DNA from: Mycolicibacterium aubagnense
Lineage (GTDB): Bacteria > Actinomycetota > Actinomycetes > Mycobacteriales > Mycobacteriaceae
Direction of reading: 5' to 3'
DNA: 64,000 nucleotides
Assembly: GCF_010730955.1 (NCBI RefSeq)
Contig: NZ_AP022577.1
Coordinates: 496,001 to 560,000, forward strand
Position numbers and translations under genes: made by a program. Within the stretch, counting starts at the first letter, position 1, and each line of letters opens with the position of its first letter. This document shows positions 17,734-28,522 of this stretch, in pieces. The notes beneath the pieces were generated by a model. That model worked only from the letters and a program-made list of their open reading frames with translations, ran no database searches and had not been told where the DNA came from.

Positions 17734-18093
17734 ATGAACCTGGCGACGAGGCTGCTCACAGCCGTATTGTTCTGTGCGGCAACGCTAAGCGCCGCCACGG
17801 CGGCACAAGCCAGCACCGGCGATAGCTTTACCGCCGACGAAATCGCCTATCTGAGCGATCTGGCCGCCGACGGTATGGGACCCGCGGTGAGCGCTCAGGG
17901 TCTCGTGGATGAGGGCTGGACGATCTGTCGTGCTCTGACCTCGGGCATGACGCCTACTGCGGCAGCCGCGAAGGTGTATGACGGAGCACGTATTGCCGGC
18001 GGCATCACCCAGGCGCAAGCCGACCGTGTGGTAGCCGACGCGACGAACGATCTGTGCGTTTCAGCGACGCACAGCGGCACACTAGAGGCCTGA
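17734..18093 (+). CDS. DUF732-type small secreted protein
   Basis: A 119-aa protein with a clear signal peptide (MNLATRLLTAVLFCAATLSAATAAQA) followed by the DUF732 pattern: FTADEIAYLSDLAADGMG, a central Gly/Trp/Cys segment GWTICRAL, and a final DLCVSA, giving two Cys able to form a disulphide. DUF732 proteins are abundant in mycobacteria and of unknown function. The ATG is chosen for its GAGGAG ribosome site; the longer frame from 17650 would bury the signal peptide. Confidence 0.85.
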   Translation: MNLATRLLTAVLFCAATLSAATAAQASTGDSFTADEIAYLSDLAADGMGPAVSAQGLVDEGWTICRALTSGMTPTAAAAKVYDGARIAGGITQAQADRVVADATNDLCVSATHSGTLEA

Positions 18094-18128
18094 TCACCTT
18101 CCGCCTGGGCCAGAGGATGCGCACCCAG

Positions 18129-18797
18129 CTATACGTCGCCTGACTGGTCAGCAGACATTCTGGAGCTGGACCGCTCAGATGTCCGGGCCAGCGTCATCGC
18201 AGATTTCAGCCGGACCCCCTCGGCGCGCTCCTGCTCCTCCAGATCAAGTTCGATCTTCGCCAGGGCTGCGCGCAGGCTGGGCACCCAATGCCGGCGCAAT
18301 GCCATGGCCCGCAGCCGGGTGGCGTGAAACTCGCGGTCGATCACCCGCACGGCCGCGAGCGCGGCGCCGTGGCGCGCAGCAGCGGCGACTGCGGCGTCGT
18401 GGGCTCTCTGGGCGTACACGAGGGCCGAGCTGTCCACTACTACCCGCCCGTCTGGGCGCGGCGGCGTGCAGTCAGCGCTGTCGGGGTAGCGGATGCCTAT
18501 GGTTGTTCTCCAGACGACGGTGATCGTCGCCGGCAGATCTGGGGTTGCCTGCTGAATCGAGCGCTGCCCGCCGAGCAGGGTGGCCCGCAGTGTCCAGGTA
18601 CGGGCGTCTAGGCGGGCGCGCTCCCAGTCGCGGCCGGTGTCCGCGGCGAGCGCGCGTAAACGTCGGCGCTCGCCGCCCAGAATGGCGACTTTCTGCTCCA
18701 GCAGCGTGACACCGCGTTCCGCAACGTCGAGCCGGGTGCGCAACCACAGCCGGCCAGCACGACCAGGGGGTACCCGCAGTGTCGGCATCCCATTCAC
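18129..18797 (-). CDS. atpD: V/A-type ATPase subunit D (central stalk)
   Basis: A 222-aa subunit D, the coiled-coil rotor shaft of the V1/A1 head. The start MPTLRVPPGRAGRLWLRTRLDVAERGVTLLEQKV matches the subunit-D N-terminus (P..t...l..l..rl..A..g..lLk.Kr), and a long C-terminal helix (FHATRLRAMALRRHWVPSLRAALAKIELDLEEQERAE) completes the shaft. Last gene of the operon. The GTG start overlaps the stop of the B gene as GTGA; an ATG three codons on is the alternative. Length is in the normal range. Confidence 0.85.
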   Translation of the reverse strand: MNGMPTLRVPPGRAGRLWLRTRLDVAERGVTLLEQKVAILGGERRRLRALAADTGRDWERARLDARTWTLRATLLGGQRSIQQATPDLPATITVVWRTTIGIRYPDSADCTPPRPDGRVVVDSSALVYAQRAHDAAVAAAARHGAALAAVRVIDREFHATRLRAMALRRHWVPSLRAALAKIELDLEEQERAEGVRLKSAMTLARTSERSSSRMSADQSGDV

Positions 18798-20197
18798 CCC
18801 GCGTCCGGGTCGGCAACAGTGCGCTGGTCCGGATGAGCCGCCAGCAGTTTGGTGGGCAGCATCACGAGCTCGCTCTCCGGTAGCCGCCGGATTACCCGCC
18901 ATGCCTTGTCAAGGGTCGAGTTCAGCTCCCGTGCTTCATCGGGACGCTGGTTGACGAGCTCGCGCGCAAACGCGTCGTCGAAGTCGAGGTAGCGTCGGTC
19001 GGTGCGGCTCAATGCCTCTGGTCCGATGAGTTCGGCTAGTTCTCGCACCTGCCGCGCCCGGGCCAGGGCGGCCAGCAACTGCTCGGCCAGCGGAAGGTGG
19101 TCGTCGCGGGTCCGTCCGGCGCCGGCTCCGTTTCGCATCAGCCGCGACAACGACGACAACGCGTCGACCGGCGGATACACGCCCCGGGCGTGCATCTCCG
19201 CGGAGAAGATGATCTGGCCTTCGGTGATGTATCCGGTGAGGTCGGGCACCGGGTGGGTGATGTCGCCCCCGGGCATGGTCAGCACCGGAACGATGGTGAC
19301 CGAACCGGGCCGGCCCTTGACCCGGCCGCAACGTTCGTACAACGAAGCCAGATCGCTGTAGAGGTAACCGGGATAGGCACGGCGCGCCGGGATTTCGCCG
19401 CGCGCGGCCGACACTTCACGCATCGCATCGGCGTAGCTGGTCATGTCGGTCATCACGACGAGGACGTGGCGTCCGCCGTCGAACGCGAGGTGTTCGGCGA
19501 TGGTCAACGCCAGCCGCGGCGTCAACATGCGCTCGATCACGGGATCATCGGCCGTGTTCAACAGAAGCACCAATTCGCCTGCCGCGCTGCGCTCATCGAG
19601 AACGTCACGGGCGTAGGAGGCGTCAGCGTGAGTCAGACCGATGCCCGCGAAGACCACGCAAAACGGCTCGCCCCCTACTGTCGCCTGCGCCGCGATCTGA
19701 CACGCGAGGCGCAGGTGCGGCAGTCCCGGCAGCGAGAAGACCGGAAGTTTCTGCCCACGGACCAGAGTGGTCAGGGCGTCGATGACCGATATCCCGGTGT
19801 GAACCGGGTCCGCAGGTGGATCCCGCCGGACCGGGTTGAGCGGATCCCCGGAAACCGTCGCACGGTGGACTCCGGACACCGGCGGGCCACCGTCGATCGC
19901 CTCTCCGCGGCCGTTACACACCCGGCCCAACCACCCCTCGCCGACCGGTATCCGGAGCGATTCACCACTGAACTGCACCAGGGTGCCTGAGGCGCTCATG
20001 GCCGCGGTCCCCTCCAGCACCTGGATCACGGCCACGTCGCGATCGACCTCCAACACCTGGCCATGGCGCACCGCGCCGTCCGCGAGGGTGATCGTCACGA
20101 ACTCATCCCAGCCGACTCCATTGATGCCGGAAACCACCACGATAGGGCCGCGCAGCTCGCGCACGGACAGGTAGTCGATCCAGCCACCACCATTCAC
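18794..20197 (-). CDS. atpB: V/A-type ATPase subunit B (regulatory nucleotide-binding subunit)
   Basis: A 467-aa non-catalytic subunit B. Family segments are RGQKLPVFSLPGLPHLRLACQIAAQA, where the Walker A loop is degenerate as normal for B, VFAGIGLTHADASY, VVMTDMTSYADAMREVSAARGEIPARRAYPGYLYSDLASLYERCGRV, and GDITHPVPDLTGYITEGQI. The Tyr/Arg-rich YPGYLYSDLA region lines the catalytic interface with A. It starts at a GTG overlapping the A stop (GTGA). Length is close to the usual 460-470. Confidence 0.95.
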   Translation of the reverse strand: MNGGGWIDYLSVRELRGPIVVVSGINGVGWDEFVTITLADGAVRHGQVLEVDRDVAVIQVLEGTAAMSASGTLVQFSGESLRIPVGEGWLGRVCNGRGEAIDGGPPVSGVHRATVSGDPLNPVRRDPPADPVHTGISVIDALTTLVRGQKLPVFSLPGLPHLRLACQIAAQATVGGEPFCVVFAGIGLTHADASYARDVLDERSAAGELVLLLNTADDPVIERMLTPRLALTIAEHLAFDGGRHVLVVMTDMTSYADAMREVSAARGEIPARRAYPGYLYSDLASLYERCGRVKGRPGSVTIVPVLTMPGGDITHPVPDLTGYITEGQIIFSAEMHARGVYPPVDALSSLSRLMRNGAGAGRTRDDHLPLAEQLLAALARARQVRELAELIGPEALSRTDRRYLDFDDAFARELVNQRPDEARELNSTLDKAWRVIRRLPESELVMLPTKLLAAHPDQRTVADPDAG

Positions 20198-21930
20198 TTG
20201 AGCTCGCTCAGCAGGGCGATGATCCCGTCACGGCGCTGGCGGGCCACCCCGGTGTCGTGCGGCCCGGACTCCTCCCGAGCGCGGATCAACGGCCCGAAGT
20301 CCAGTTCCTCGACCAGTGGGGCCGGGACACCTGAGTCGACGGTTATCTGGGCGCGATCGACCACCGTCAACACCGCGTCCACCAACGCGGCCGTCTTTTC
20401 CTCGGTGGAGTAGGCGTCGGTAGCCGAGAGCGAACTCTGCTGCAGGACCGCCTCCCGCAGCAGCCGACCACCGAGGATCACCATTCGTTCGCGTCCCGGC
20501 AGAGTCTCGACGCCGACCAGTTCGGTCAGCGCGGACAGCCGGTCGGATTCGGCGAGCAGCCCAACCACCCGAGCGCGCTGCGCCGACCAGCCCGAGCCGC
20601 CGGCCGACTCGGACCCCGCAGCCAGTGCCTCGACGTCGCGGGAGAACGATCCCGACCACGACACCGCCGGATAGTGCCGAGAATAGGCTAGTTCGCGGTC
20701 CAGCGTCCACCGGCACCGAACGAACCGCTCAGTCTGCGCGGTCACCGGCTCGGACAGGTCCCCACCAGGAGGCGACACCGCGCCGATCACGGTCACCGAG
20801 CCGGTGTGTCCGCCGAGGGTGATCACAGATCCCGCTCGCTCGTAGAAGGCAGCCAGCGCTGAGGCCAGATTCGCCGGATAGCCCTCCTCGGCGGGTAATT
20901 CGCCACTGCGAGAGGCGAACTCCCGCAACGCCTCCGCCCATCGCGACGTGGAGTCCGCAATGACCACCGCGTCGTAGCCCATGTCCCGAAAGAACTCCGC
21001 CACCGTCATCCCGGTGTAGATGCTGGCTTCCCTGGCCATCATCGGCATATTCGAGGTGTTGGCGATGATCACCGTCCGGTCAGCCAGTCGGCCTCCGGTG
21101 CGCGGGTCGGTCAGCGCGAACATCTGCTCGACGATTTCGGCCATCTCGTTGCCACGTTCGCCGCAACCGACGTACACGATGACGTCGGCATCACACCACT
21201 TCGCCAATTGTTGCAGGAGAACAGTTTTGCCTGTTCCGAATCCGCCGGGCACACACGCGCTGCCGCCGCGCGCCACGGGAAACAGCAGATCCAGAGCCCG
21301 TTGGCCGGTACGCAGCACCTCTACACGCGACTGCCGGTCCCGATATGGCCGTGGCACTCTGACGGGCCAGCTCACGGACATGGACACGGGTACATCGGCG
21401 ACGGTGGCCAGTACCGCGTCGGCGGGGTAACTGCCCGACGGCGCGATCGACTCGACCCGGCCGGCCGTTCCCGGCGGCACAAGCACGCGGTACTCCAGAG
21501 GATTCCCGTCGCGGACCACACCCAGGACGGACCCCGCCGACACCACCTCACCGGCGGCCGCTGTAGGCGTGAAACTCCAGATGCGCTCGTCGTGCTGCGC
21601 ATAGCCGCCCGGGGTCAGCCAAGTCGGCGCCGACGACAGTGGTCGCAGTAGCCCGTCGAAGACGCCGCCGAGTAACCCCGGGCCGAGCTGAGCGGACAAG
21701 GGGTGTCCCAGCAGCGTCGCCGGATCACCCGGGCGGAGGCCACCGGTGTACTCGTAGGCCTGAAGGGTGATCAAGCCGTCCCGGATCGCGACGGTCTCGG
21801 CGGGGATCGCGTCCGCACCGAGGGCGACCAGATTGTTCATCGCAGTGCCCACGGCGCCGTCCACTTCGACCAGCGGCCCGACTACCCGGCGTATTCGGGC
21901 GGTCGCCGGCGAAGCGCTGGGCACCGTCAT
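20194..21930 (-). CDS. atpA: V/A-type ATPase subunit A (catalytic)
   Basis: A 578-aa catalytic subunit. It has an N-terminal barrel, then the A-specific bulge (non-homologous region around GLLRPLSSAPTWLTPGG), then Walker A PGGFGTGKTVLLQQLAKW and the catalytic Glu in VYVGCGERGNEMAEIV. The end of the nucleotide-binding domain is VVIADSTSRWAEALREFASRSGELPAEEGYPANLASALAAFYERAG. All catalytic features are present, so it should hydrolyse or make ATP. The ATG overlaps the E stop by ATGA. F-type beta subunits lack the bulge and have a shorter sequence, which excludes them. Confidence 0.95.
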   Translation of the reverse strand: MTVPSASPATARIRRVVGPLVEVDGAVGTAMNNLVALGADAIPAETVAIRDGLITLQAYEYTGGLRPGDPATLLGHPLSAQLGPGLLGGVFDGLLRPLSSAPTWLTPGGYAQHDERIWSFTPTAAAGEVVSAGSVLGVVRDGNPLEYRVLVPPGTAGRVESIAPSGSYPADAVLATVADVPVSMSVSWPVRVPRPYRDRQSRVEVLRTGQRALDLLFPVARGGSACVPGGFGTGKTVLLQQLAKWCDADVIVYVGCGERGNEMAEIVEQMFALTDPRTGGRLADRTVIIANTSNMPMMAREASIYTGMTVAEFFRDMGYDAVVIADSTSRWAEALREFASRSGELPAEEGYPANLASALAAFYERAGSVITLGGHTGSVTVIGAVSPPGGDLSEPVTAQTERFVRCRWTLDRELAYSRHYPAVSWSGSFSRDVEALAAGSESAGGSGWSAQRARVVGLLAESDRLSALTELVGVETLPGRERMVILGGRLLREAVLQQSSLSATDAYSTEEKTAALVDAVLTVVDRAQITVDSGVPAPLVEELDFGPLIRAREESGPHDTGVARQRRDGIIALLSELK

Positions 21931-22447
21931 GACCACAGTCCGTCAATGTCGGTTTCGATCCGTTCGAATGCCCGCGCCGCGAATGCGGTCAGGCTCAGAT
22001 CGAGACGACGACCGGCGGCCTGCGCGATGATGCCGCCGCCCGCGTCCTCGGTGACAACGGTGTCGGCGCCGAGAATCTGGCCCGCCCGCGCCGCCAGCCG
22101 CTCGCGCAGCGCCGGGTATTCCGGCTCGTCGCGAAGTCGGTGTACTGCGTCGCTGGCGCGGACCCGCAGTTGTTCGTAGGCGCTCCGCTGGGCGGCGAGG
22201 ATGTCGCTATGCTGCGCACGGCGGGTGCGGGCCTGTTCGGCGGCTCGGGCGAGAGATGCCTCTGCCGCGCCCGCGGCGCGGGCATTGTCGATGATGTCCC
22301 GCGCGTCTCTGTCGGCGCGGGCATGCACATTGTGAGCTTCGGTGTTGGCATCGGCGAGGATTCGGTCCGCCTCAGCGTCTGCCCGGTGCAACAGCTCCGC
22401 CGACAGCGGTGCCAGTGCATTTCGCACGCGCGCCGTGTCCAGCGCAA

Positions 22448-22451
<4 letters not shown>
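21927..22451 (-). CDS. atpE: V/A-type ATPase subunit E (peripheral stalk)
   Basis: A 174-aa subunit E. It has a long Ala/Arg/Glu-rich N-terminal coiled coil (ADRILADANTEAHNVHARADRDARDI) and a C-terminal globular part with YPALRERLAARAGQILGADTVVTEDAGGGIIAQAAG, the pattern that clamps the top of the head. With the G-like subunit at the start of the operon it should form the peripheral stalk. The ATG overlaps the F stop as ATGA; a longer frame to 22478 would overlap F further. Confidence 0.85.
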
Positions 22452-24473
<2,022 letters not shown>

Positions 24474-24477
24474 GGTC

Positions 24478-25410
24478 TTAGGCCACGGCATCGTAGATCT
24501 CCATCGATCCGCCTCCGCCGGCGGCGATTTGGAGTGCTGCGCGGCAGCGCCAGGCATCCGCGGCCAGCACCGCAGCTGCGCCGACGGTCGGGCCCGAACC
24601 GAAGCGAGGACGACGCAGCAGGTCGAGTCCGTCCCGCTCGACCCGCGACCACCACCGGAACTCGGCCTGCCAGAGCTCCCCGACATCGGCGGTCCCGGAC
24701 AATGCCCAGCGGGCGGGCGGGGGCAGTCGGCTGGTGAATTCCTGGAGGCTCCCGGCGGCCATCGCGCGCCGGCCAAGAATGCGCTCCGCGTTGGTCTGAG
24801 CCGGCAGCTCAAGCAGGCGCCCTTCGAGGAACCGGCGTCGTGCTACCAGCAGGGCGGCGCCGCCGCACGCCCAGTCGTTCGCCTCGGGCACTGCTACGAC
24901 GACACGGCGCGCCCAGGCGAACCCAACGCCGACCGCGATGTCGGACGGCGAATCCCCGCCGGGATCGCCCCACGGTGTTTCGGTCAGCACGTGCCGGAGT
25001 TCGGCAACTGACGATGTGGCGCGCAGCCTCGACCAGGCCGTTCCCAACGCACCCAAAGCAAACAGGGCTTCATTCTCGCCATTCTCGCCGCCGGACACCG
25101 CGCGGGCATGCGCGCAGATGTTGGCGATCTCGAACCAGCCCGCCAGCAACCGCAACGTCCCGGCTCCTGGACGAGGCTGCCAGCCGGCGAGCACCCGCAG
25201 ATGCCACAGCACGGTGGCGGCAAGAGCATGCTCGGCCTCCGGGAGCGTTTGCCCGCCACGCACGCAGTGGCGGTACGGGCTGTCGGCCAGGATTTGCTGA
25301 GCCTGAGCCAGCGATCCGGACGCCGCCAGTTCCCGAGCGCGGGCCGACCCGATGCGGCGGTCGAGCATCGCCTTCGCCCGGACGTTTCCGGCCACCCAAG
25401 CTGTGCTCAT
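24478..25410 (-). CDS. atpC: V/A-type ATPase subunit C (central-stalk socket, d-type)
   Basis: A 310-aa subunit C, the funnel joining rotor shaft D to the c ring. Recognised by AWVAGNVRAKAMLDRRIG at the N-terminus, LAQAQQILADSPYRH, and an otherwise alpha-helical chain with a WFEIANICAHARAV segment. The position between G and I fits the operon order of bacterial V-ATPases. Sequence is divergent and Ala/Gly-rich. The ATG overlaps the G stop by ATGA. Confidence 0.8.
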   Translation of the reverse strand: MSTAWVAGNVRAKAMLDRRIGSARARELAASGSLAQAQQILADSPYRHCVRGGQTLPEAEHALAATVLWHLRVLAGWQPRPGAGTLRLLAGWFEIANICAHARAVSGGENGENEALFALGALGTAWSRLRATSSVAELRHVLTETPWGDPGGDSPSDIAVGVGFAWARRVVVAVPEANDWACGGAALLVARRRFLEGRLLELPAQTNAERILGRRAMAAGSLQEFTSRLPPPARWALSGTADVGELWQAEFRWWSRVERDGLDLLRRPRFGSGPTVGAAAVLAADAWRCRAALQIAAGGGGSMEIYDAVA

Positions 25411-25880
25411 CGGCAGGACGGCGCATCGCGCGGCTTGCCCAATGGTTCGCAGAACTCCTCCAGCAACGCTGCGGCGGCTGCCACGACCCGGTCGATGTAG
25501 TCCGGCATTCGTGCTTCCACCCGCGCTGTCAGTTCTTCGAGCTCGCGATCCCGCTCGGCTCCTTCGCGGGTCTCGGCGGCCGTCGTCAGTGCACGCGATT
25601 GCGCTGCTGCCTCCGCGCGCGCTGTTTCTGCGTGCGCCTGGGCCTCGGTGATCTTCTCGGCGGCATACCTACCCGCATCTTTTCGAATGTCGGCGGCCCG
25701 CTCGTTGGCGCGCTGCAGAGTGCGCGCAGCCTCGGCTTGAACGTCCTCAAGCATCAAGAACACCGGCTCCAGCTCAGTTGCTGTGTCGGCGGCACGGTCT
25801 GCTGGAACGCCACCTTGAGCCGCGGCGCCCGGCGTGCCCGCAGGACGGAAACGCTCAAGAAAATCCCGCCACTGTGGCAT
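25407..25880 (-). CDS. V/A-type ATPase subunit G/H (peripheral-stalk coiled coil)
   Basis: A 157-aa mostly helical protein. Residues ~45-125 form a continuous Ala/Glu/Arg coiled coil (QAEAARTLQRANERAADIRKDA..., AEKITEAQAHAETARAEAAA), as in subunit G (also called H) that pairs with E. It is longer than the ~100-aa archaeal proteins because of N- and C-terminal additions. It opens the operon, with a strong GAGGAGG ribosome site before the ATG. Function is assigned from the coiled coil and position. Confidence 0.75.
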   Translation of the reverse strand: MPQWRDFLERFRPAGTPGAAAQGGVPADRAADTATELEPVFLMLEDVQAEAARTLQRANERAADIRKDAGRYAAEKITEAQAHAETARAEAAAQSRALTTAAETREGAERDRELEELTARVEARMPDYIDRVVAAAAALLEEFCEPLGKPRDAPSCR

Positions 25881-26077
25881 GCGGCCTCCTCAAAATCCTC
25901 AAAGGGCGGCAACTGAATCGCGTGATTCAGGTCGGGCTGGTTGTGGTGCGGCGACACCGAGAGCCTGACGGTCGACGCATTCGCCCCTGGACAAACAGTT
26001 CCGGTAGTCGACGATCGTCGATGCCACAGCACCCAGCCGCGCACCTATGGCGTGGCGAATCTGACCCTTCGACCCAA

Positions 26078-26446
26078 CTAGGCTGGCGAGCTGATCCATT
26101 CTCTTGCTGCGTCGATCTGCCCAGCCGGGAAATGCCTGATCTCGGCCGATACAAAGTGTGACGCCAAATGCTGTGCGATGTCACCCATGGAGGAATCCGT
26201 CACGACGGCGACTCTCTTGACCCGCTTGTGGTGCTCGCGCACGAAGCGAAAGTGGGTAACCATCGCCCCAAAGCTGTCCCATCCGGGGAACTCCGAGGCT
26301 TCGATGATGAGGCCGGCAAGACCGCCGGTTGACTCGATGTAGGGGTCTACCACCTGCGCGAGTTTGACAAAATCGTCTTGCTCGAGCGACGACTTTGGCT
26401 CCACGTGCAAGATGGAATGCTCTTTGTCGAGGTCGTATTCGATCAT
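26078..26446 (-). CDS. STAS/SpoIIAA-like protein
   Basis: A 122-aa SpoIIAA-like (DUF3478-type) protein. It starts MIEYDLDKEHSILHVEPKSSL and continues with AGLIIEASEFPGWDSFGAMVTHFRFVREHHKRVKRVAVVTDS, the alternating strand/helix pattern of that family, ending IRHFPAGQIDAAREWI. Proteins of this fold bind lipids or act as partner-switch components, but this branch has no settled role. The ATG has an AAAGGA site 7 bases upstream; the frame extends to 26518 without support. Confidence 0.85.
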   Translation of the reverse strand: MIEYDLDKEHSILHVEPKSSLEQDDFVKLAQVVDPYIESTGGLAGLIIEASEFPGWDSFGAMVTHFRFVREHHKRVKRVAVVTDSSMGDIAQHLASHFVSAEIRHFPAGQIDAAREWISSPA

Positions 26447-26971
26447 GTACTGCTCCTTTGTGATCACTGCGATCCGCGGACCGAACCCGCCGACGGTGTT
26501 TATCCGCAGGGAGACCATCTAGCCCTGTGCGCCCCTCCACCTTGCACTGGCTCGCGATGGACCGACAGGGCACTTGGACCCTTGTGAGGCGGCACCGGTG
26601 TCCTGGTGTGGAGACTCAGGAGACCGAGGCCCCGCACCTCGACGCAGCGGCTCTGCGGAACCATCGGCCTTTCTTCCAGTACCGTTGCGTTGTCGTCATT
26701 GCCGATCTACGCCCATGCGTCGGCAAAGTGGATGCAGCGGTGGTGATCTGGACGACCCGAGCGAAGGCTTTCCGTTCTCGCCTTTCCGGTGCGCCCAGAT
26801 CGGGTACGTGAGTGCGCCCCGTTTGTGTGCAGCGTGGAATGCCTTGCACCCGTTCGGTGAACGCCGACACGAGCTCACTGTAGTCAACACGCCGCCCGTC
26901 AACGATCGAGACGCCCGTGGGCAGATACTGTGGGCATCGACCTGAGTGTGCAGACATTGGGAGGGGCAGAG
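26447..26971. other. 525-bp divergent intergenic region
   Basis: Lies between the STAS-like gene and the methyltransferase. Several open frames on both strands lack family resemblance. It should hold both promoters; no strong dyad found. Confidence 0.45.
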
Positions 26972-27562
26972 ATGGATGAATTGACCGTCGCGGCCTACGA
27001 CTCCCGACCCGAGTCCTTTGCCGAAACCTGGCATACCCAGTCGGCGCCAACAGAACTGCACGATCTCGTACGGCGATTCTTCCACCCGGGCCGCCCGACA
27101 GCTGACATCGGCTGTGGCGCAGGGCGAGATACGGCTTGGCTCACCGGCAACGGCTATCCGGCGATTGGATACGATCCGTCGATCGGCTTGCTCACCGAGG
27201 CGGGCCGCCGCCACCCCGGAATCGATTTCCGGTGCGACTCGCTGCCAGACTTGAACAGCATTGCCGATGCATCGTTGGCCAACGTGCTGTGCGAGACGGT
27301 AATAATGCACCTGCAGCCCCGAGATATCGCATCATCGGTAGGTCGACTGGTCAATATTCTGTGCCCCGGCGGCATCCTCTACTTGAGCTGGCGCGTCGCG
27401 GATAGCTGTCGCCGCGACGACCACGGACGGCTCTACTCTGCCGTCGACGAACAGCAGGTTCTCGGCGCACTTGGGAGCGCTGTCGTGAGGTTCTCGGACC
27501 AACAGATCAGCGGCTCGTCGGGCGCCTCGATCCATACGGTTATCGCTGAGCGTGTCGCCTAG
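26972..27562 (+). CDS. Class I SAM-dependent methyltransferase
   Basis: A 196-aa Rossmann-fold methyltransferase. Motif I is TADIGCGAGRDTAWL with the GxGxG loop, followed by YDPSIGLLTEA with the acidic residue for the ribose, and NILCPGGILYLSWRV as post-motif strand. The ATG at 26972 is preferred over the upstream GTG at 26930 because GGGAGGGG precedes it by 6 bases. It resembles small-molecule methyltransferases; the acceptor is unknown. The following beta-lactamase gene begins close to its stop, so the two may be co-transcribed. Confidence 0.8.
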   Translation: MDELTVAAYDSRPESFAETWHTQSAPTELHDLVRRFFHPGRPTADIGCGAGRDTAWLTGNGYPAIGYDPSIGLLTEAGRRHPGIDFRCDSLPDLNSIADASLANVLCETVIMHLQPRDIASSVGRLVNILCPGGILYLSWRVADSCRRDDHGRLYSAVDEQQVLGALGSAVVRFSDQQISGSSGASIHTVIAERVA

Positions 27563-27587
27563 CAGAGTTCCCCCAGGGGCCAGTTCA

Positions 27588-28457
27588 GTGATTCACTCGG
27601 TCACGCGCCGGCGGCTGCTGATCGGACTACCGCTGCTCGCGGGCTTTAGTGTGACACCGACTTCATGGGCTGGGGCGTCGTCGTTGGCGAACGTCGAACA
27701 GCGGCACGGCGGCCGCCTCGGCGTGTTCGCGCTCGACACCGGCTCAGGACGCACCCTCGCATGGCGCGCCGACGAACGGTTCCTGATGTGCAGCACTTTC
27801 AAGGGACTGCTCGCGGGGCAGATACTCGCGCGCGTCGACGCGGGCCAGGAGCAGCTCGACCGTCTGGTGCCGTATACGGAGCATGACCTGATCTTCACCT
27901 CGCCGGTCACCCAGGTGAACGTCACGCACGGCGCACTGCCCGTTGGCACCCTCTTGGACGCGATCCTCGAGCAGAGCGACAACACGGCGGCGGTTCTACT
28001 GATGCGCAGTGCGGGCGGTCCTGCTGGTCTAACGGAATTCGTGCGGCAACTGGGCGACAACGTGACGCGCTCTGATCGTTATGAGCCCGAGTCGAATAAC
28101 ACAAACGGTGTGCTGGACACTACTTCGCCGCGCGCGATCGTCACGACCGCCCAGCGGCTGCTGCTGGACGATGTCCTGGGCCCGAGTTCGCGGGCGATAT
28201 TGGAACAAGGAATGGTCAACTGCAAGCCGGGCCTCAACCGCTTACGTGCGGCCCTGCCGGACGGCTGGCAGGGCGCCGACCGACCGGGCACCAGCATCGA
28301 AAAAGAGACGAACGACTATCTGCTGGCACGTCCGCCCGGGGCGGCACCACTACTGATCGCTGCGTACTACGACGCCCCTGGCAAGCCCCTGGCGGAGCGA
28401 GAAGCGGTGCTGCGGGAAGTAGGTGGGTTATTCGTGCAGTGGGCCACTGCTTTTTGA
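27588..28457 (+). CDS. Class A beta-lactamase-like protein, Tat-exported, altered KTG motif
   Basis: A 289-aa serine beta-lactamase of class A. A twin-arginine signal (VTRRRLLIG followed by a hydrophobic stretch ending SWAG) suggests Tat export, as for mycobacterial BlaC. Active-site motifs are CSTFK (Ser70 and Lys73), QSDN (Ser130 loop) and DRYEPESN (Glu166 and Asn170 of the omega loop). The fourth motif, normally K-T-G (234-236), reads R-P-G in GADRPGTSIEK. The Lys-to-Arg and Thr-to-Pro changes should alter carboxylate recognition, so activity on penicillins is uncertain. The GTG at 27588 is preferred; the frame opens at 27552. Confidence 0.85.
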   Translation: MIHSVTRRRLLIGLPLLAGFSVTPTSWAGASSLANVEQRHGGRLGVFALDTGSGRTLAWRADERFLMCSTFKGLLAGQILARVDAGQEQLDRLVPYTEHDLIFTSPVTQVNVTHGALPVGTLLDAILEQSDNTAAVLLMRSAGGPAGLTEFVRQLGDNVTRSDRYEPESNNTNGVLDTTSPRAIVTTAQRLLLDDVLGPSSRAILEQGMVNCKPGLNRLRAALPDGWQGADRPGTSIEKETNDYLLARPPGAAPLLIAAYYDAPGKPLAEREAVLREVGGLFVQWATAF

Positions 28458-28497
28458 TTCGGTCGAAGTCGACCACGGTATCCGATATAGACAGTTT

Positions 28498-28522
28498 AAA
28501 CTACGTAGTTTAGGCTACGTAT
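28498..28522 (+). promoter_or_regulatory. MarR-type operator, palindrome plus half site
   Basis: AAACTACGTAGTTT at 28498-28511 is a perfect 14-bp palindrome, followed by a half site CTACGTAT ending directly at the ATG of the MarR gene. Its position implies autorepression. A near copy precedes the MarR remnant at 55506-55529. Confidence 0.8.

Noticed and set aside
24478..24812. N-terminal extension of V-ATPase subunit I to 24812
   Set aside because: It lies wholly within the subunit C gene on the same strand in another frame; family N-terminus MxxxRMERIAL and the 4-bp gap support the start at 24473.
26507..26582. GGGA...CCC segments resembling DosR boxes upstream of the STAS-like gene
   Set aside because: The pairing and the central bases do not fit the DosR consensus well enough.
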